From positions 124,001 through 188,000 of the forward strand of contig NZ_JAAQTL010000003.1 of NCBI RefSeq assembly GCF_011742875.1: DNA of 64,000 nucleotides, in the 5' to 3' direction. The stretch comes from Luteibacter yeojuensis (GTDB lineage: Bacteria; Pseudomonadota; Gammaproteobacteria; Xanthomonadales; Rhodanobacteraceae). Below are positions 17,566-26,554 of the stretch, one piece after another (position 1 is the first letter of the stretch; each line of letters starts with the position of its first letter). The notes beneath the pieces are model-generated. The model was not told the origin of the DNA and made no database searches. It was given only the letters and a program-made list of their open reading frames with translations. Position numbers and translations under genes: made by a program.

Positions 17566-18171
17566 TTATTCGCCCAGGGCCGCTTCGGCTTCGGACAGTA
17601 TCGTCCGTGTCCAGATCGCGTACTGCGCCGCGGACGGATGCAGTCCGTCGTCCACCAGCATGCCGGGCCTGGCCCCGGCTTCGCGCGAGGCCGGTGTCAC
17701 GTCGACCCAGTGCGCATGCATCCGCAGGGTTTCGTCGCGGGCGACGGCGTTGAAGGTATCGATCTCGCGGGCGATGGCCGCGCGGTCGCGGCCTTCCGCA
17801 AAAGACGTCACGCCCCAGTCGGGAATGGAGACGACGAGGACGCGGCGCACGTCGCCGGCAAGCTCGGCGGCACGCCGGAGCAAGGCGAGAAACTGTTCCC
17901 GGTATTCCGCCACGGATCGTCCACGGTACTGGTTGTTCACGCCGATCAGCAGCGTGACGAGGTCGTAACGCGGCAAGAGCGCGGCGGCATCCATCGCCGC
18001 CGACAGTTCGTCGGTGGTCCAGCCGGTGGTGGCGACGATGCGGGGGGCGTCGACGGCGATGCCGCGCTCGCGTAGTCGTGCGGCCAACTGGACGGGCCAG
18101 CGACCCTCTTCTTCGACGCCTTCGCCGATCGTGTACGAGTCGCCCAGGGCGAGAAACGAGGCTGCACCCAC
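17566..18171 (-). CDS. SGNH/GDSL-family hydrolase
   Basis: A 201-residue esterase-like protein. Block I LALGDSYTIGEG holds the nucleophile Ser about residue 12, block III LLIGVNNQYRG the oxyanion Asn, and block V VDDGLHPSAAQYA the Asp-x-x-His pair. No signal peptide is visible, so it is probably cytoplasmic. Its start lies only three bases after the aminotransferase stop, implying one transcript. The substrate is unknown. Confidence 0.85.
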   Translation of the reverse strand: MGAASFLALGDSYTIGEGVEEEGRWPVQLAARLRERGIAVDAPRIVATTGWTTDELSAAMDAAALLPRYDLVTLLIGVNNQYRGRSVAEYREQFLALLRRAAELAGDVRRVLVVSIPDWGVTSFAEGRDRAAIAREIDTFNAVARDETLRMHAHWVDVTPASREAGARPGMLVDDGLHPSAAQYAIWTRTILSEAEAALGE

Positions 18172-18174
18172 GAA

Positions 18175-19419
18175 TCAGGCCACCGCGCTGGCGGTCGGTG
18201 CCGCCTCCGCCGCCATGCGGCCCAGCACGCGGTCGATGCGCACGAAGACCTCGGCAAGTTGCGCCGGCTCCGGCAGCAGCGTGAGGCGCAGGTGCCGGCT
18301 GGCGGACAGGTTGAAGCTGGTGCCCGGAACGACGAGCACGCCTTCCTCTTCCAGCAGGCGCAAGGCGAAGGCGGTGTCGTCGAAGGACGCGATGGCCTCG
18401 GCCCGCACCTGCGGGAATGCGTAGATCGCGCCGCCCGGGGCGACGACGTCGAGGAACGGGCTGGCCGACACGCCTTCGAGGACGATGCGGCGTGCCTCGT
18501 GCAGGCGACCGCCCGGCGAGGTGAGTTCGCCGATCGTGGGCTTGTCGAGCAGTGCGGGGCGCACGGCCCATTGCGCGGTGACGTTCGCGCACAGGCGCAG
18601 CGCGGCGAGCAGCTGGAGCGCATCGCGGTAATCGGCGGTGCGGCGCGGATCGCCGGACAGGCTCATCCAGCCCACGCGATAACCGCAGGCGCGATGCACC
18701 TTCGACAAGCCGCCGAAGCTCACGCAGGGATGGTCGCCCGCGATGGCCGCGAGCGGCTGGAACGGTACGTCGTCGTAGAGGATCTCGTCGTAGATCTCGT
18801 CGCAGAGCAGGAGCAGTCCATGCCGGCGCGCGACCTCCACGATGCGTTCCAGCAAGGCCTTCGGATAGACCGCGCCGGTGGGATTGTTCGGGTTGATGAG
18901 CACGAGCGCACGCGTGCGCGGCCCTGCGAGGGCATCGATTTCGTCCGGGTCGGGCAGGTGCCCGTTCGCGGCGAGGCAGCGGTAATAGCGCGGGCTGCCG
19001 TCGTTGAGGATGGTGGCGGCGCTCCACAACGGATAATCCGGGCTGGGGAGCAGCACCTCGTCGCCCGGCTGGAGAAGCGCGCGCAGGGAGATGTCGATCA
19101 GCTCGCTCACGCCGTTGCCGACGAAGACGCGTTCCGCATCGACGCCGCCGGCGCCGCGCATCCGCTGCTGGACGACGATGGCCTCGCGCGCCTCCTCCAG
19201 GCCTTGTTCGTGACCGTAGGCTTCGCTGTCCGCCAGGTGAGCGCCGATCGCTTCGCGCAGGTGGGCCGGGGTGGCGAAGCCGTAGCGTCCGGGATTGCCG
19301 ATATTGAGCTTGATGATCGACTGGCCGGCGGCTTCCATGTCGCGGGCGCGGCGGGTGAGGGCGCCGCGGATCTCGTAACGCACGTCCGCCAGGTGGGCGC
19401 TGGGCTTGATGGGTGACAC
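18175..19419 (-). CDS. alaA: AlaA-like alanine/aspartate-family aminotransferase
   Basis: A 414-residue PLP enzyme of class I, closest in my recollection to E. coli AlaA, which makes alanine from pyruvate and glutamate. Shared segments: KLNIGNPGRYGF, VGNGVSELI, SPDYPLWSAA, INPNNPTGAVY, CDEIYDEILYDD and GLSKVHRACGYRVGWM with PLP lysine K240. The GTG at 19419 is chosen because VSPIKPSAHL aligns with the AlaA N terminus (MSPIEKS); upstream codons are low-complexity Arg-rich. The ribosome binding site is weak. Probably co-transcribed with the GDSL hydrolase. Confidence 0.85.
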   Translation of the reverse strand: MSPIKPSAHLADVRYEIRGALTRRARDMEAAGQSIIKLNIGNPGRYGFATPAHLREAIGAHLADSEAYGHEQGLEEAREAIVVQQRMRGAGGVDAERVFVGNGVSELIDISLRALLQPGDEVLLPSPDYPLWSAATILNDGSPRYYRCLAANGHLPDPDEIDALAGPRTRALVLINPNNPTGAVYPKALLERIVEVARRHGLLLLCDEIYDEILYDDVPFQPLAAIAGDHPCVSFGGLSKVHRACGYRVGWMSLSGDPRRTADYRDALQLLAALRLCANVTAQWAVRPALLDKPTIGELTSPGGRLHEARRIVLEGVSASPFLDVVAPGGAIYAFPQVRAEAIASFDDTAFALRLLEEEGVLVVPGTSFNLSASRHLRLTLLPEPAQLAEVFVRIDRVLGRMAAEAAPTASAVA

Positions 19420-19516
19420 GTCTTGCGTCCGGTGGCTGCGCCGGGCCTCTCCCGGCGATCGTGTCCCGATCCTAGCAGCGTCCTTCCGGCGCCGCGAGCG
19501 GGCATAATCCCGTCCC

Positions 19517-20575
19517 ATGATGACCGACACCCCGGAACTGGCGCGCCTGCGTCATATCGGCTGGCGCGATGTCGCCCTGCCGGACGATCCACGCCGCCTC
19601 GCGCGCGTGGTGGCGCAGCATCGCGCCGGCTACGAGGTGCATGACGGCTCGTCTGCGTTCAACGCCCAGCCGGCGGGCGCGTTCCTGAAGCGTGGCCTGG
19701 ACCCGTCGCTGCGGCCGGCGGTAGGCGATTTCGTCTTCCTCGACCATGCCAGCCATCCGGTGATCGAAGCGGTGCTTCCGCGCCGTTCCGTGCTCACCCG
19801 TGCGGCGGCGGGTGAGCGATACGAGCGGCAGATCATCGCCACGAACATCGATTACGTCCTGGTGCTCACCGGCCTGGACGGTGACTTCAACCCTTCGCGC
19901 ATCGAGCGTTACCTCACCCTCGTGGAAGGTTCGGGTGCGCGTCCCGTCGTGTTGCTCGGCAAGGCCGATACCGGCGTGGACGTCGACGGCGCGATCGCGG
20001 CGCTTGCCCCCCGTCTCCCCGCGGACGCGGTCGTGCACGCGATCAACGCGAAGGATCCGGCGACCGTCGACCTGCTGGCACCGTACCTCGGTCCCGGCAT
20101 GAGTGCGGTGCTGGTCGGATCGTCCGGCGCGGGCAAGTCCACCCTCACGAACACGTTGCTCGGGGAGGAACGCATGGCTACGGGCGCGGTGCGCACGCAC
20201 GACAGCCGTGGGCGGCATACCACCACGCATCGCGCGTTGCTCAGCCTGCCGGCGGGCGGGTGCCTCATCGACACGCCGGGCATGCGCGAACTCAAGCTCA
20301 CCGGTGAGGAGAACCTCGATCTGTTCGCCGATATCGAGACGCTGGCGGCGCAATGCCGCTTCGCGGATTGCAGCCACGGCAACGAACCCGGTTGCGCGAT
20401 CCAGGCGGCGCTGGCCTCCGGCGAGCTCTCGCCGCAACGCTGGCGCAACTACCTCAAGCTGCATGAGGAGCGCGAGGAACAGGCGGCGACGCTCGAAGCC
20501 CGTCTGAAGCGCAAGCCCGCGGTGAAGCCTGGCGGCAAGCCGCGACGGGGCGGCTGGTCTCGCGACGACGACTGA
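19517..20575 (+). CDS. rsgA: ribosome small subunit maturation GTPase RsgA
   Basis: A 352-residue circularly permuted GTPase that assists late 30S subunit assembly. An N-terminal OB-fold (about 40-110) precedes GTPase motifs in permuted order: LLGKAD (G4), VGSSGAGKSTLTN (G1, about 198-210) and DTPGMRE (G3). A zinc-binding tail follows, with CRFADCSHGNEPGC. The C terminus is Lys/Arg-rich. It is divergent from alaA, with about 97 bases between them. Confidence 0.95.
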   Translation: MMTDTPELARLRHIGWRDVALPDDPRRLARVVAQHRAGYEVHDGSSAFNAQPAGAFLKRGLDPSLRPAVGDFVFLDHASHPVIEAVLPRRSVLTRAAAGERYERQIIATNIDYVLVLTGLDGDFNPSRIERYLTLVEGSGARPVVLLGKADTGVDVDGAIAALAPRLPADAVVHAINAKDPATVDLLAPYLGPGMSAVLVGSSGAGKSTLTNTLLGEERMATGAVRTHDSRGRHTTTHRALLSLPAGGCLIDTPGMRELKLTGEENLDLFADIETLAAQCRFADCSHGNEPGCAIQAALASGELSPQRWRNYLKLHEEREEQAATLEARLKRKPAVKPGGKPRRGGWSRDDD

Positions 20576-20670
20576 CGCCATGACCTGACGCTCCTCGCGC
20601 GGCTGCCCGACATACAAGGCAGCGGGCCGCGACTAACGTGCCTTGCTCTGTCGCCGAGCAAGGAGCGGGC

Positions 20671-22977
20671 ATGGTCACGAAGAGATGGGGGCACGGCACC
20701 CTGACGATGGCGCTAGCCGCCGCGTTCGTCACGCAGGCCCATGCGCGGGCGACGAACCTGGTCGTCGAACGCGGCATGGCGGAGCAACTGGATCCCGGCG
20801 ACGTCGTGCATGCCACCGCTCCGGGGACGATGGCGGCCAGGGTGGACCCGCGGGCCACGCTCGATGCGGAAGACGCGAGTTTCGTCAACGAGGGCGTGGG
20901 CACGCGCACCTCGCGCGCATACGGCGTGTTCGTTTCCGATGGCGGAGGGTTGTCGCTTGTGGGCGGTCGCGTCGCGGTGAGCGGTTCGTGGGGTATCGGC
21001 ATCCAGGCGCAGCGCAAGGCCCTGCTCGACCTGGGCGGGACACGGGTCGCCGCGTCCGGGCACGCCGGCATCGGTATCGTCGTGCAAAGGGAGGGCGAAG
21101 GCGCGTTCCGCGACTTGCGCGTCGAGTCCACCGGGACGCATGGCGTCGGTCTTCTCGTCACCGGTCATTCCCGTGTCGTCGCCACGGACAGTCGCATCCT
21201 GGCGAGTGGGTCCGGCGCCACGGCGCTCGCACTCGATGGCGGCGAGGTGCGCCTGCGCGATACGGTGCTCCAGGCCGGCCCCGGCTATGCCATTGCCACG
21301 CGCTTCCAGAACGACGGCGCGGCGCGCGTGCACCTGGAAGGAGGCGCGGTGCAGGGGCGAATCGAAAGCGGTGGACCCGGGCTTTCGATCCATGCCGTGG
21401 CAGGGCACATCGATGGCGATGCCGTGCGTGCCGGAAAAGGCGAACTCGACCTGCACATCGCGCGCGGCGCGTGGCGTGGGCGCGGCAGCCGGCTGAGGTC
21501 GCTTTCCCTGTCCGATGCGGCATGGACGCTCACGGGCGACAGCGATGTCCGGCAGGTTCGCCTCGATCCGGGCGGTCGCATCGTCTTCGATCGCCTCCAG
21601 CCGGGCTTTCGGACCCTCCGTGTCGGCACCTGGCAGGCGGACGTGGCGGCCGGCGGCGTCGTACTGGGCACCCGCCTGGACGCAGGGGGAACGCTGCGGC
21701 GGCAGGCGACGGATCGATTGCTGGTTCATGGCGATGCCGTCGGCCGTACCGCCTTGCACGTCGTCCACACCGGCGGCACCGGCGCATCCACGGCTGGACG
21801 CGACGGCGTGAACGGGCCCGGCGACGGCATCAGCGTCGTGCAGGTCGGCGGCGCGGCGAGCGCGGAGTCGTTCCATCTTGCCGGCGACTACGTGGCCGTC
21901 GGTCCCTGGCAATACCGGCTGTACGCATACGAGCCCGGTCGCAGCGATCCGGCACAACGGCTGGTCGACGGGCAGGGTGCCGACTATTGGGATTTCCGCC
22001 TGCAAAGCATGCGCACGGCCGGTGCGGCATCGCGTGCCGCACTGGCGCCGCAAGTGCCCGCTTACCTCGTGCTGGCCCATGCGCTCTTCGGTTATGGCCG
22101 GTCCGCCATGGGCGCACTGCGTCCCGGCGATGTCGGGCCGTCACGCGAACCGGCCCTGCGGGTAAGGGCTTTCGGCGGCGACGCGATGTATCGCAGCCGT
22201 CTTGCCGCCACCTCGTATGGCGTGGACTACCGGCGTCGCGATCGTGGCCTCCAGATCGCGGCCGACATGCTCGTCCATGCCATCGGCGAAACGACGGTGC
22301 GTACCGGCATCGCACTCTCCTCGGGCAGTTCGCGCATCCTTCCCCGTGCCGCGGAGGGTCGCAGCGACGCGCGCGCGGAAGCGCGCGCCCTGGCATGGCA
22401 TGCGGTGCTGACGACGGAAAGCGGATGGGCGCTGGCCTCCGCTTACGGCTTCAGTCGCTACCGCATCGCCGCGCATACGCCGGTGCGCGGCGAGGTACTG
22501 CCGAACCTGCGCGCAAGCGCCAACGAAGCGATGGCCTCCGTGGGCTTCCACTGGCGGCCATCGGCGCGCCTTCTCGTCGAGCCCGGCGCATCGGTCCTCT
22601 GGCAGCGCCTGCGCTTCGGAAAGGCGCGCGACACCGACGGCATCGAACTGGCGGCCGGTTCACCCCGGCGCGCGACGGTGCGAGCGGGCGCCCGGGCCTC
22701 GCTGCTGCTTCAGCCGCAGGGAAGGACGATCCGCACATGGTCGCCCTACCTGGATCTTCGCTACGGCCTCGCGCGCGACACCGGTGCATCGCTCCTGGCT
22801 GCCGGGGAGCGCCTGCCCACGGGCCGCGGTGGCCGCACGATCGATGCCGCCGCCGGTGCGACATTCGAACTCGACGCGCGCTGGACAGCCTCCATCGACA
22901 CCTCAGCTCGTCTTGCCCGGGGTCATGGCGGTGAATCCGGCCGTGCCGTCCGCATCGGCGCTACATGGCATTTCTAG
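20671..22977 (+). CDS. autotransporter (type Va) with beta-helical passenger
   Basis: A 768-residue secreted protein. Signal peptide about 1-25 (LTMALAAAFVTQAHA). Residues about 30-460 form repeated short beta-strand units rich in Gly, Ala and Val, typical of a pertactin-like right-handed helix. Residues about 500-768 form an autotransporter beta-domain that begins around REPALRVRAFGGDAMYR and ends with the outer-membrane signature WHF. ATG 20671 is chosen for AGGAG ten bases upstream and the signal peptide. No passenger catalytic motif is seen; adhesion is the usual role, but this is inference. Confidence 0.85.
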   Translation: MVTKRWGHGTLTMALAAAFVTQAHARATNLVVERGMAEQLDPGDVVHATAPGTMAARVDPRATLDAEDASFVNEGVGTRTSRAYGVFVSDGGGLSLVGGRVAVSGSWGIGIQAQRKALLDLGGTRVAASGHAGIGIVVQREGEGAFRDLRVESTGTHGVGLLVTGHSRVVATDSRILASGSGATALALDGGEVRLRDTVLQAGPGYAIATRFQNDGAARVHLEGGAVQGRIESGGPGLSIHAVAGHIDGDAVRAGKGELDLHIARGAWRGRGSRLRSLSLSDAAWTLTGDSDVRQVRLDPGGRIVFDRLQPGFRTLRVGTWQADVAAGGVVLGTRLDAGGTLRRQATDRLLVHGDAVGRTALHVVHTGGTGASTAGRDGVNGPGDGISVVQVGGAASAESFHLAGDYVAVGPWQYRLYAYEPGRSDPAQRLVDGQGADYWDFRLQSMRTAGAASRAALAPQVPAYLVLAHALFGYGRSAMGALRPGDVGPSREPALRVRAFGGDAMYRSRLAATSYGVDYRRRDRGLQIAADMLVHAIGETTVRTGIALSSGSSRILPRAAEGRSDARAEARALAWHAVLTTESGWALASAYGFSRYRIAAHTPVRGEVLPNLRASANEAMASVGFHWRPSARLLVEPGASVLWQRLRFGKARDTDGIELAAGSPRRATVRAGARASLLLQPQGRTIRTWSPYLDLRYGLARDTGASLLAAGERLPTGRGGRTIDAAAGATFELDARWTASIDTSARLARGHGGESGRAVRIGATWHF

Positions 22978-23048
22978 TCTTCGTGTTGTGTGGTCGCTTC
23001 GTAGGGTGGGCCAAGGCCTGGGCAAGAAGCCATGGATGCTGCGAATAA

Positions 23049-23066
23049 TGTAAAGGATGCTTGACA
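23049..23066. promoter_or_regulatory. palindromic operator, copy 1
   Basis: TGTAAAG-GATG-CTTGACA, an imperfect inverted repeat. The same palindrome recurs 43 bases further on. CTTGACA could also provide a -35 element. Confidence 0.65.
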
Positions 23067-23091
23067 CAGGCTGCCGAAGCCCGCAGGATGA

Positions 23092-23109
23092 TGTAAAGCG
23101 TGCTTGACA
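23092..23109. promoter_or_regulatory. palindromic operator, copy 2
   Basis: TGTAAAG-CGTG-CTTGACA, 30 bases before the first gene of the operon. Both half sites are identical to copy 1. The start-to-start spacing of 43 bases is about four helical turns. The likely binder is the Xre protein encoded at 24067-24267. Confidence 0.65.
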
Positions 23110-23138
23110 CGCTTCCATCCCGCCAGGAGGTTCGTCGC

Positions 23139-23655
23139 ATGTCGTACCGCATCCTGTTCCGTCTTGCCGCGCTGGTGGCCGCCACCTGTGTCGCCTCCAC
23201 CTTCGACGACGTCAAGGCCGCCGCGGCGCCCGCTCACCGCCGGCGTCGTGGCGATCGACGGACTGCCGGTCTTTCCCGGCATGGATAACGTGACGCCGGA
23301 GCAGCGCACCGCCATCGCCGCGCAGATGCGTAACCAGCTCGAAAACGCCTCGCCGGATGCGTACCGCGCACAGCAACTCGGTTACATGCGGAAGGTCGGC
23401 ACCCTGGACCCGAAGCTGGCCGAAACGGTCGCACCGCTCAACGCGCGCAGCGACCAGAAGGCGGTGGCGCGCTACATGAGCGAGGATGCCGCCGCCGACT
23501 TCCGGCCGGCGCTGAAGCACGCGACGCTGCCCATCCTCGAGATCTCGCCATACAACGCGGCGGACTTTTCCGCCGGGCCCTCCCGGCACTATGTCATGCT
23601 CGACCAGCCCGCGGCCTTCCAGAAGACGCTGGTCGATTTCGTCAACGCGCACTGA
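23139..23655 (+). pseudogene. alpha/beta hydrolase remnant with internal deletion and frameshift
   Basis: ATG 23139 follows CAGGAGG and starts a clear signal peptide (ILFRLAALVAATCVA), but this frame ends near 23288. From about 23225 a different frame carries the C-terminal third of an alpha/beta hydrolase: GVVAIDGLPVFPG, a helical cap region, and PSRHYVMLDQPAAF with the expected catalytic His, to the stop at 23655. The segment that should hold the oxyanion loop and the GHSLGG-type nucleophile is missing, so about 100 residues seem deleted at the junction. Probably inactive. The downstream genes may still depend on its leader and promoter. Confidence 0.7.
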
Positions 23656-23668
23656 TGGGGGAGTGGCG

Positions 23669-24070
23669 ATGCGTGCCGTGCACAAGCGTTACCTGCGTGA
23701 ACTGTTTCCAGCGATGTTCGTCTATGTCGCGCTGATCTTCCTGTCGGTCGGATGGCTCAGGACGCTCGAAGGCACCACGGCACGCACGGTCGTCACCCTT
23801 CTTCCGGTCTTGCCCGTCGCATTCCTCATCCGCGCGATGGTGCGGGTGATCCGCGACCAGGACGAGTTCGAGCGGCGCATCGACCTCGAAGCCATCGCCA
23901 TCGGCGGCGCGATCGGCGGTTTCGGATTTTTCACCTATGGCATGCTGCTGAACGCGAAGGTGATTCCGCCGCCGCCGCCCGAAGCCGTGGCGATCTGGGT
24001 GCTGCCGGTGCTGCTGGGATCCTTCGGCGTGGCGAAGTGCGCCGTCCGCTTGTATTACCGCTCGCGATGA
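23669..24070 (+). CDS. small membrane protein of the Xre-regulated operon
   Basis: A 133-residue protein with about four hydrophobic segments (near 14-30, 41-58, 78-95 and 108-125), a charged RDQDEFERRIDLEAIAIGG loop and a Pro-rich PPPPPE turn. ATG 23669 has GGGGGAG upstream. No function is recognised. The pairing of such a protein with a tiny Xre regulator (overlap ATGA) is seen in many proteobacteria, as I recall. It may sense the membrane or be a regulatory partner. Confidence 0.8.
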   Translation: MRAVHKRYLRELFPAMFVYVALIFLSVGWLRTLEGTTARTVVTLLPVLPVAFLIRAMVRVIRDQDEFERRIDLEAIAIGGAIGGFGFFTYGMLLNAKVIPPPPPEAVAIWVLPVLLGSFGVAKCAVRLYYRSR

Positions 24071-24267
24071 ACAACCGCGTTCGCGAACTCCGTAACCTGC
24101 TGGGCTGGTCGCAGGCCGACCTGGGCGAGAAGCTCGACGTGTCCCGGCAGACGGTGAACGCGATCGAGACCGGCAAGTACGATCCCAGCCTGCCGCTGGC
24201 CTTCAAGATCGCGAAGCTCTTCGAACTGTCCATCGAATCCATTTTCAGCCCGGGGGAAGAGGCATGA
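24067..24267 (+). CDS. Xre-family helix-turn-helix regulator
   Basis: A 66-residue protein that is almost only a DNA-binding domain: RVRELRNLLGWSQADLGEKL then VSRQTVNAIETGKYDPSLPL, the classic HTH. No ligand domain is present. It overlaps both neighbours by ATGA. The tandem palindromes at 23049 and 23092 are its most likely sites, implying autoregulation of the whole run to 27726. Confidence 0.88.
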   Translation: MNNRVRELRNLLGWSQADLGEKLDVSRQTVNAIETGKYDPSLPLAFKIAKLFELSIESIFSPGEEA

Positions 24268-25823
24268 AACGTGCGCCACGGATAGCCATCGTCGTCGCCA
24301 TCGTCGCCGCCGTCCTGGCCGGACGGCAGTGGACGCGCCACGATGGCGACGCATCGACCGCGGTCGCGCCACCGCTCGCGGCGACGAAACCCGCACCGCC
24401 GCGCATCTGGAAACTGGGCTCGCTGGAACTGAAGCCCTGCGAACTGCCGCAACCGCATTCGGGGCTGTCGACCGCGGCCTGGTGCACGGCGTTCGAAGTG
24501 CCGGAAGATCGCGCCCATCCCGAAGGCCGCAAGATCTCCTTGCGGCTCGCCATCGTGCGCAGCAGCGCGCAGGTGCCCGCGGAGGACATGGTCGCCTTCA
24601 TCGCGGGCGGCCCCGGCCAGTCGGCGGCCGAAAGCTATCCGGCCATCGCCCCGGCGCTGTCGCCGCTGCTTTCGCACCGTAACCTGCTCCTGCTCGACCA
24701 GCGCGGCACGGGCGCATCGAATCCGCTGAGCTGTCGCGACGACGAACCGGGTGCGCCCGGCGGGGTGGAAGACGAGAGCGGCTTCGATGCCGAGGCCGTG
24801 CGCAAGGAGACGCTCGCCTGCCTCGACCGGCTGTCGAAGCATGCCGATGTGCGCTTCTACACGACCACGGACGCCGTGGCCGACCTGGAAGACGCGCGCC
24901 GCGCACTGGGCTCGCCGAGGCTGGACCTTGTCGGCGTCTCTTATGGCACCCGTGTGGCGCAGCAATACGCCATGCACCATCCCGAAGGACTGCGCACCCT
25001 CGTGCTCGACGGCATCGCGCCGAACAGCCTCGTGCTCGGCGAGGACTTCGCGGTGAACCTGGACACCGCGCTCAAGGCGCAGTTCGCGCTTTGCCATGCC
25101 GACGCGGCCTGCCGTAAGCGCTACAGCGATCCTTACCAGACGCTCTACCAGCTGCGAGACGCGCTGCGGGCCAATCCGCACAAGGTCAGCTTCCGCGATC
25201 CGCAGAACTACGCCTCCGTGCAGCGCGTGCTCAGCGAATACTCGCTGGCCACGGTGGTGCGCATGTTCGCGTACTCGCCGGAAACCGCGGCACTGCTGCC
25301 GCTTTCCATCGACGCGGCGGCGCACGGGGACGTCGGTCCGCTGCTCGGCCAGGCCAAGCTGCTTACCGGCGACCTGGGCGACACCATGGACGGTGGCATG
25401 CAGTATTCGGTGATCTGCTCAGAGGACGCCGACTTGCTGCGCTCGCGTCCGGAGGACAAGGACACCATCCTCGGCGACACGATGATCGAGGCGTTCCGCA
25501 CGGCATGCTCGGTATGGCCGCACGGTGCGCGTCCGGCCGACTTCCGCCAGCCGTTGAAGAGCGACGTGCCGGCGCTGCTGATGTCCGGGGAGTTCGACCC
25601 GGTAACGCCCCCGCGCTATGGCGAGGAGGTGCTGAAAGGCCTTCCCAACGGCCGTCACTTCGTCCTCAAGGGACAAGGCCACAATGTGGTGGCGCGCGGC
25701 TGCATGCCGCGTCTGCTGGACCATTTCATCGACAAGGCCGACGCGAAGGGCCTCGACGCCGGCTGCCTCGAGCGCCTCGCGCCCTTGCCTGTCTTCGTCG
25801 GTTTCAACGGAGCGACGCCATGA
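24264..25823 (+). CDS. exported alpha/beta hydrolase, S33 tripeptidyl-aminopeptidase-like
   Basis: A 519-residue protein. Residues about 7-20 are a hydrophobic signal or anchor (IAIVVAIVAAVLAG). AFIAGGPGQSA is the family oxyanion segment and LLLLDQRGTGASN precedes the triad. Nucleophile S226 lies in GVSYGTR, D445 in GEFDPVTPP and H473 in GQGHNVV. A TAP-like C-terminal domain is present. Peptidase or proline iminopeptidase activity is the family norm, but the substrate is unknown. Overlaps the Xre gene and the ABC ATPase gene by four bases each. Confidence 0.85.
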   Translation: MKRAPRIAIVVAIVAAVLAGRQWTRHDGDASTAVAPPLAATKPAPPRIWKLGSLELKPCELPQPHSGLSTAAWCTAFEVPEDRAHPEGRKISLRLAIVRSSAQVPAEDMVAFIAGGPGQSAAESYPAIAPALSPLLSHRNLLLLDQRGTGASNPLSCRDDEPGAPGGVEDESGFDAEAVRKETLACLDRLSKHADVRFYTTTDAVADLEDARRALGSPRLDLVGVSYGTRVAQQYAMHHPEGLRTLVLDGIAPNSLVLGEDFAVNLDTALKAQFALCHADAACRKRYSDPYQTLYQLRDALRANPHKVSFRDPQNYASVQRVLSEYSLATVVRMFAYSPETAALLPLSIDAAAHGDVGPLLGQAKLLTGDLGDTMDGGMQYSVICSEDADLLRSRPEDKDTILGDTMIEAFRTACSVWPHGARPADFRQPLKSDVPALLMSGEFDPVTPPRYGEEVLKGLPNGRHFVLKGQGHNVVARGCMPRLLDHFIDKADAKGLDAGCLERLAPLPVFVGFNGATP

Positions 25824-26554
25824 TCGAGGTAAGGGACCTGCACAAGGCCTTCGGCGATGTGCGCGCCGTGAACGGCGTGAGCTTTACCGCGCGCGACGGC
25901 GAGATCACCGGCCTGCTCGGCCCCAACGGGGCGGGGAAGACCACGACGCTGCGCATGCTTTACACGCTGATGACGCCGGACGCCGGACAGGTCCTGGTCG
26001 ATGGCGTGGATGCCGCGGCCGACCCGCTCGCGGTACGCCGCCAGCTCGGCGTGCTGCCCGATGCGCGCGGCCTCTACAAACGGCTCACCGCGGCGGAGAA
26101 CATCGACTACTTCGGCCGGTTGCACGGTGTGCCGCCCGACCTTCTGCGCGAACGCCGTGAGGCCCTCATCGAGGCGCTGGAGATGCGCGACATCGCCGCC
26201 CGCCGCACGGAAGGCTTTTCGCAGGGCCAGCGGGTGAAGACGGCGATTGCCCGCGCCCTCGTGCACGACCCGCGCAACGTGCTCCTCGACGAGCCGACCA
26301 ACGGGCTCGACGTGATGGCGACCCGTGCGATGCGTCGTTTCATGCACCGCCTGAAAGACGAGGGACGCTGCGTGCTCTTCTCCAGCCACATCATGCAGGA
26401 GGTGGCGGCATTGTGCGATCGCATCGTGGTGATCGCGCACGGGCGGGTCGTCGCCGACGAGCCGCCCGGGGCGCTGCTGGCGCAGACCGGCGAAGCCAGT
26501 CTCGAGGACGCGTTCGTGAAGATCATCGGTACCGACGAGGGGCTCGCCGCATGA
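25820..26554 (+). CDS. ABC transporter ATP-binding protein (NatA-like)
   Basis: A 244-residue ATPase subunit. Walker A GPNGAGKTTT (about 35-44), signature FSQGQRVKTAIARAL, Walker B NVLLDEPTNGLD and the H-loop SSHIM. The resemblance is to NatA, the ATPase of a Na+ exporter, and to ABC-2 drug or peptide exporters. It is ATGA-coupled both to the upstream S33 hydrolase and to the downstream permease. Confidence 0.92.
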   Translation: MIEVRDLHKAFGDVRAVNGVSFTARDGEITGLLGPNGAGKTTTLRMLYTLMTPDAGQVLVDGVDAAADPLAVRRQLGVLPDARGLYKRLTAAENIDYFGRLHGVPPDLLRERREALIEALEMRDIAARRTEGFSQGQRVKTAIARALVHDPRNVLLDEPTNGLDVMATRAMRRFMHRLKDEGRCVLFSSHIMQEVAALCDRIVVIAHGRVVADEPPGALLAQTGEASLEDAFVKIIGTDEGLAA

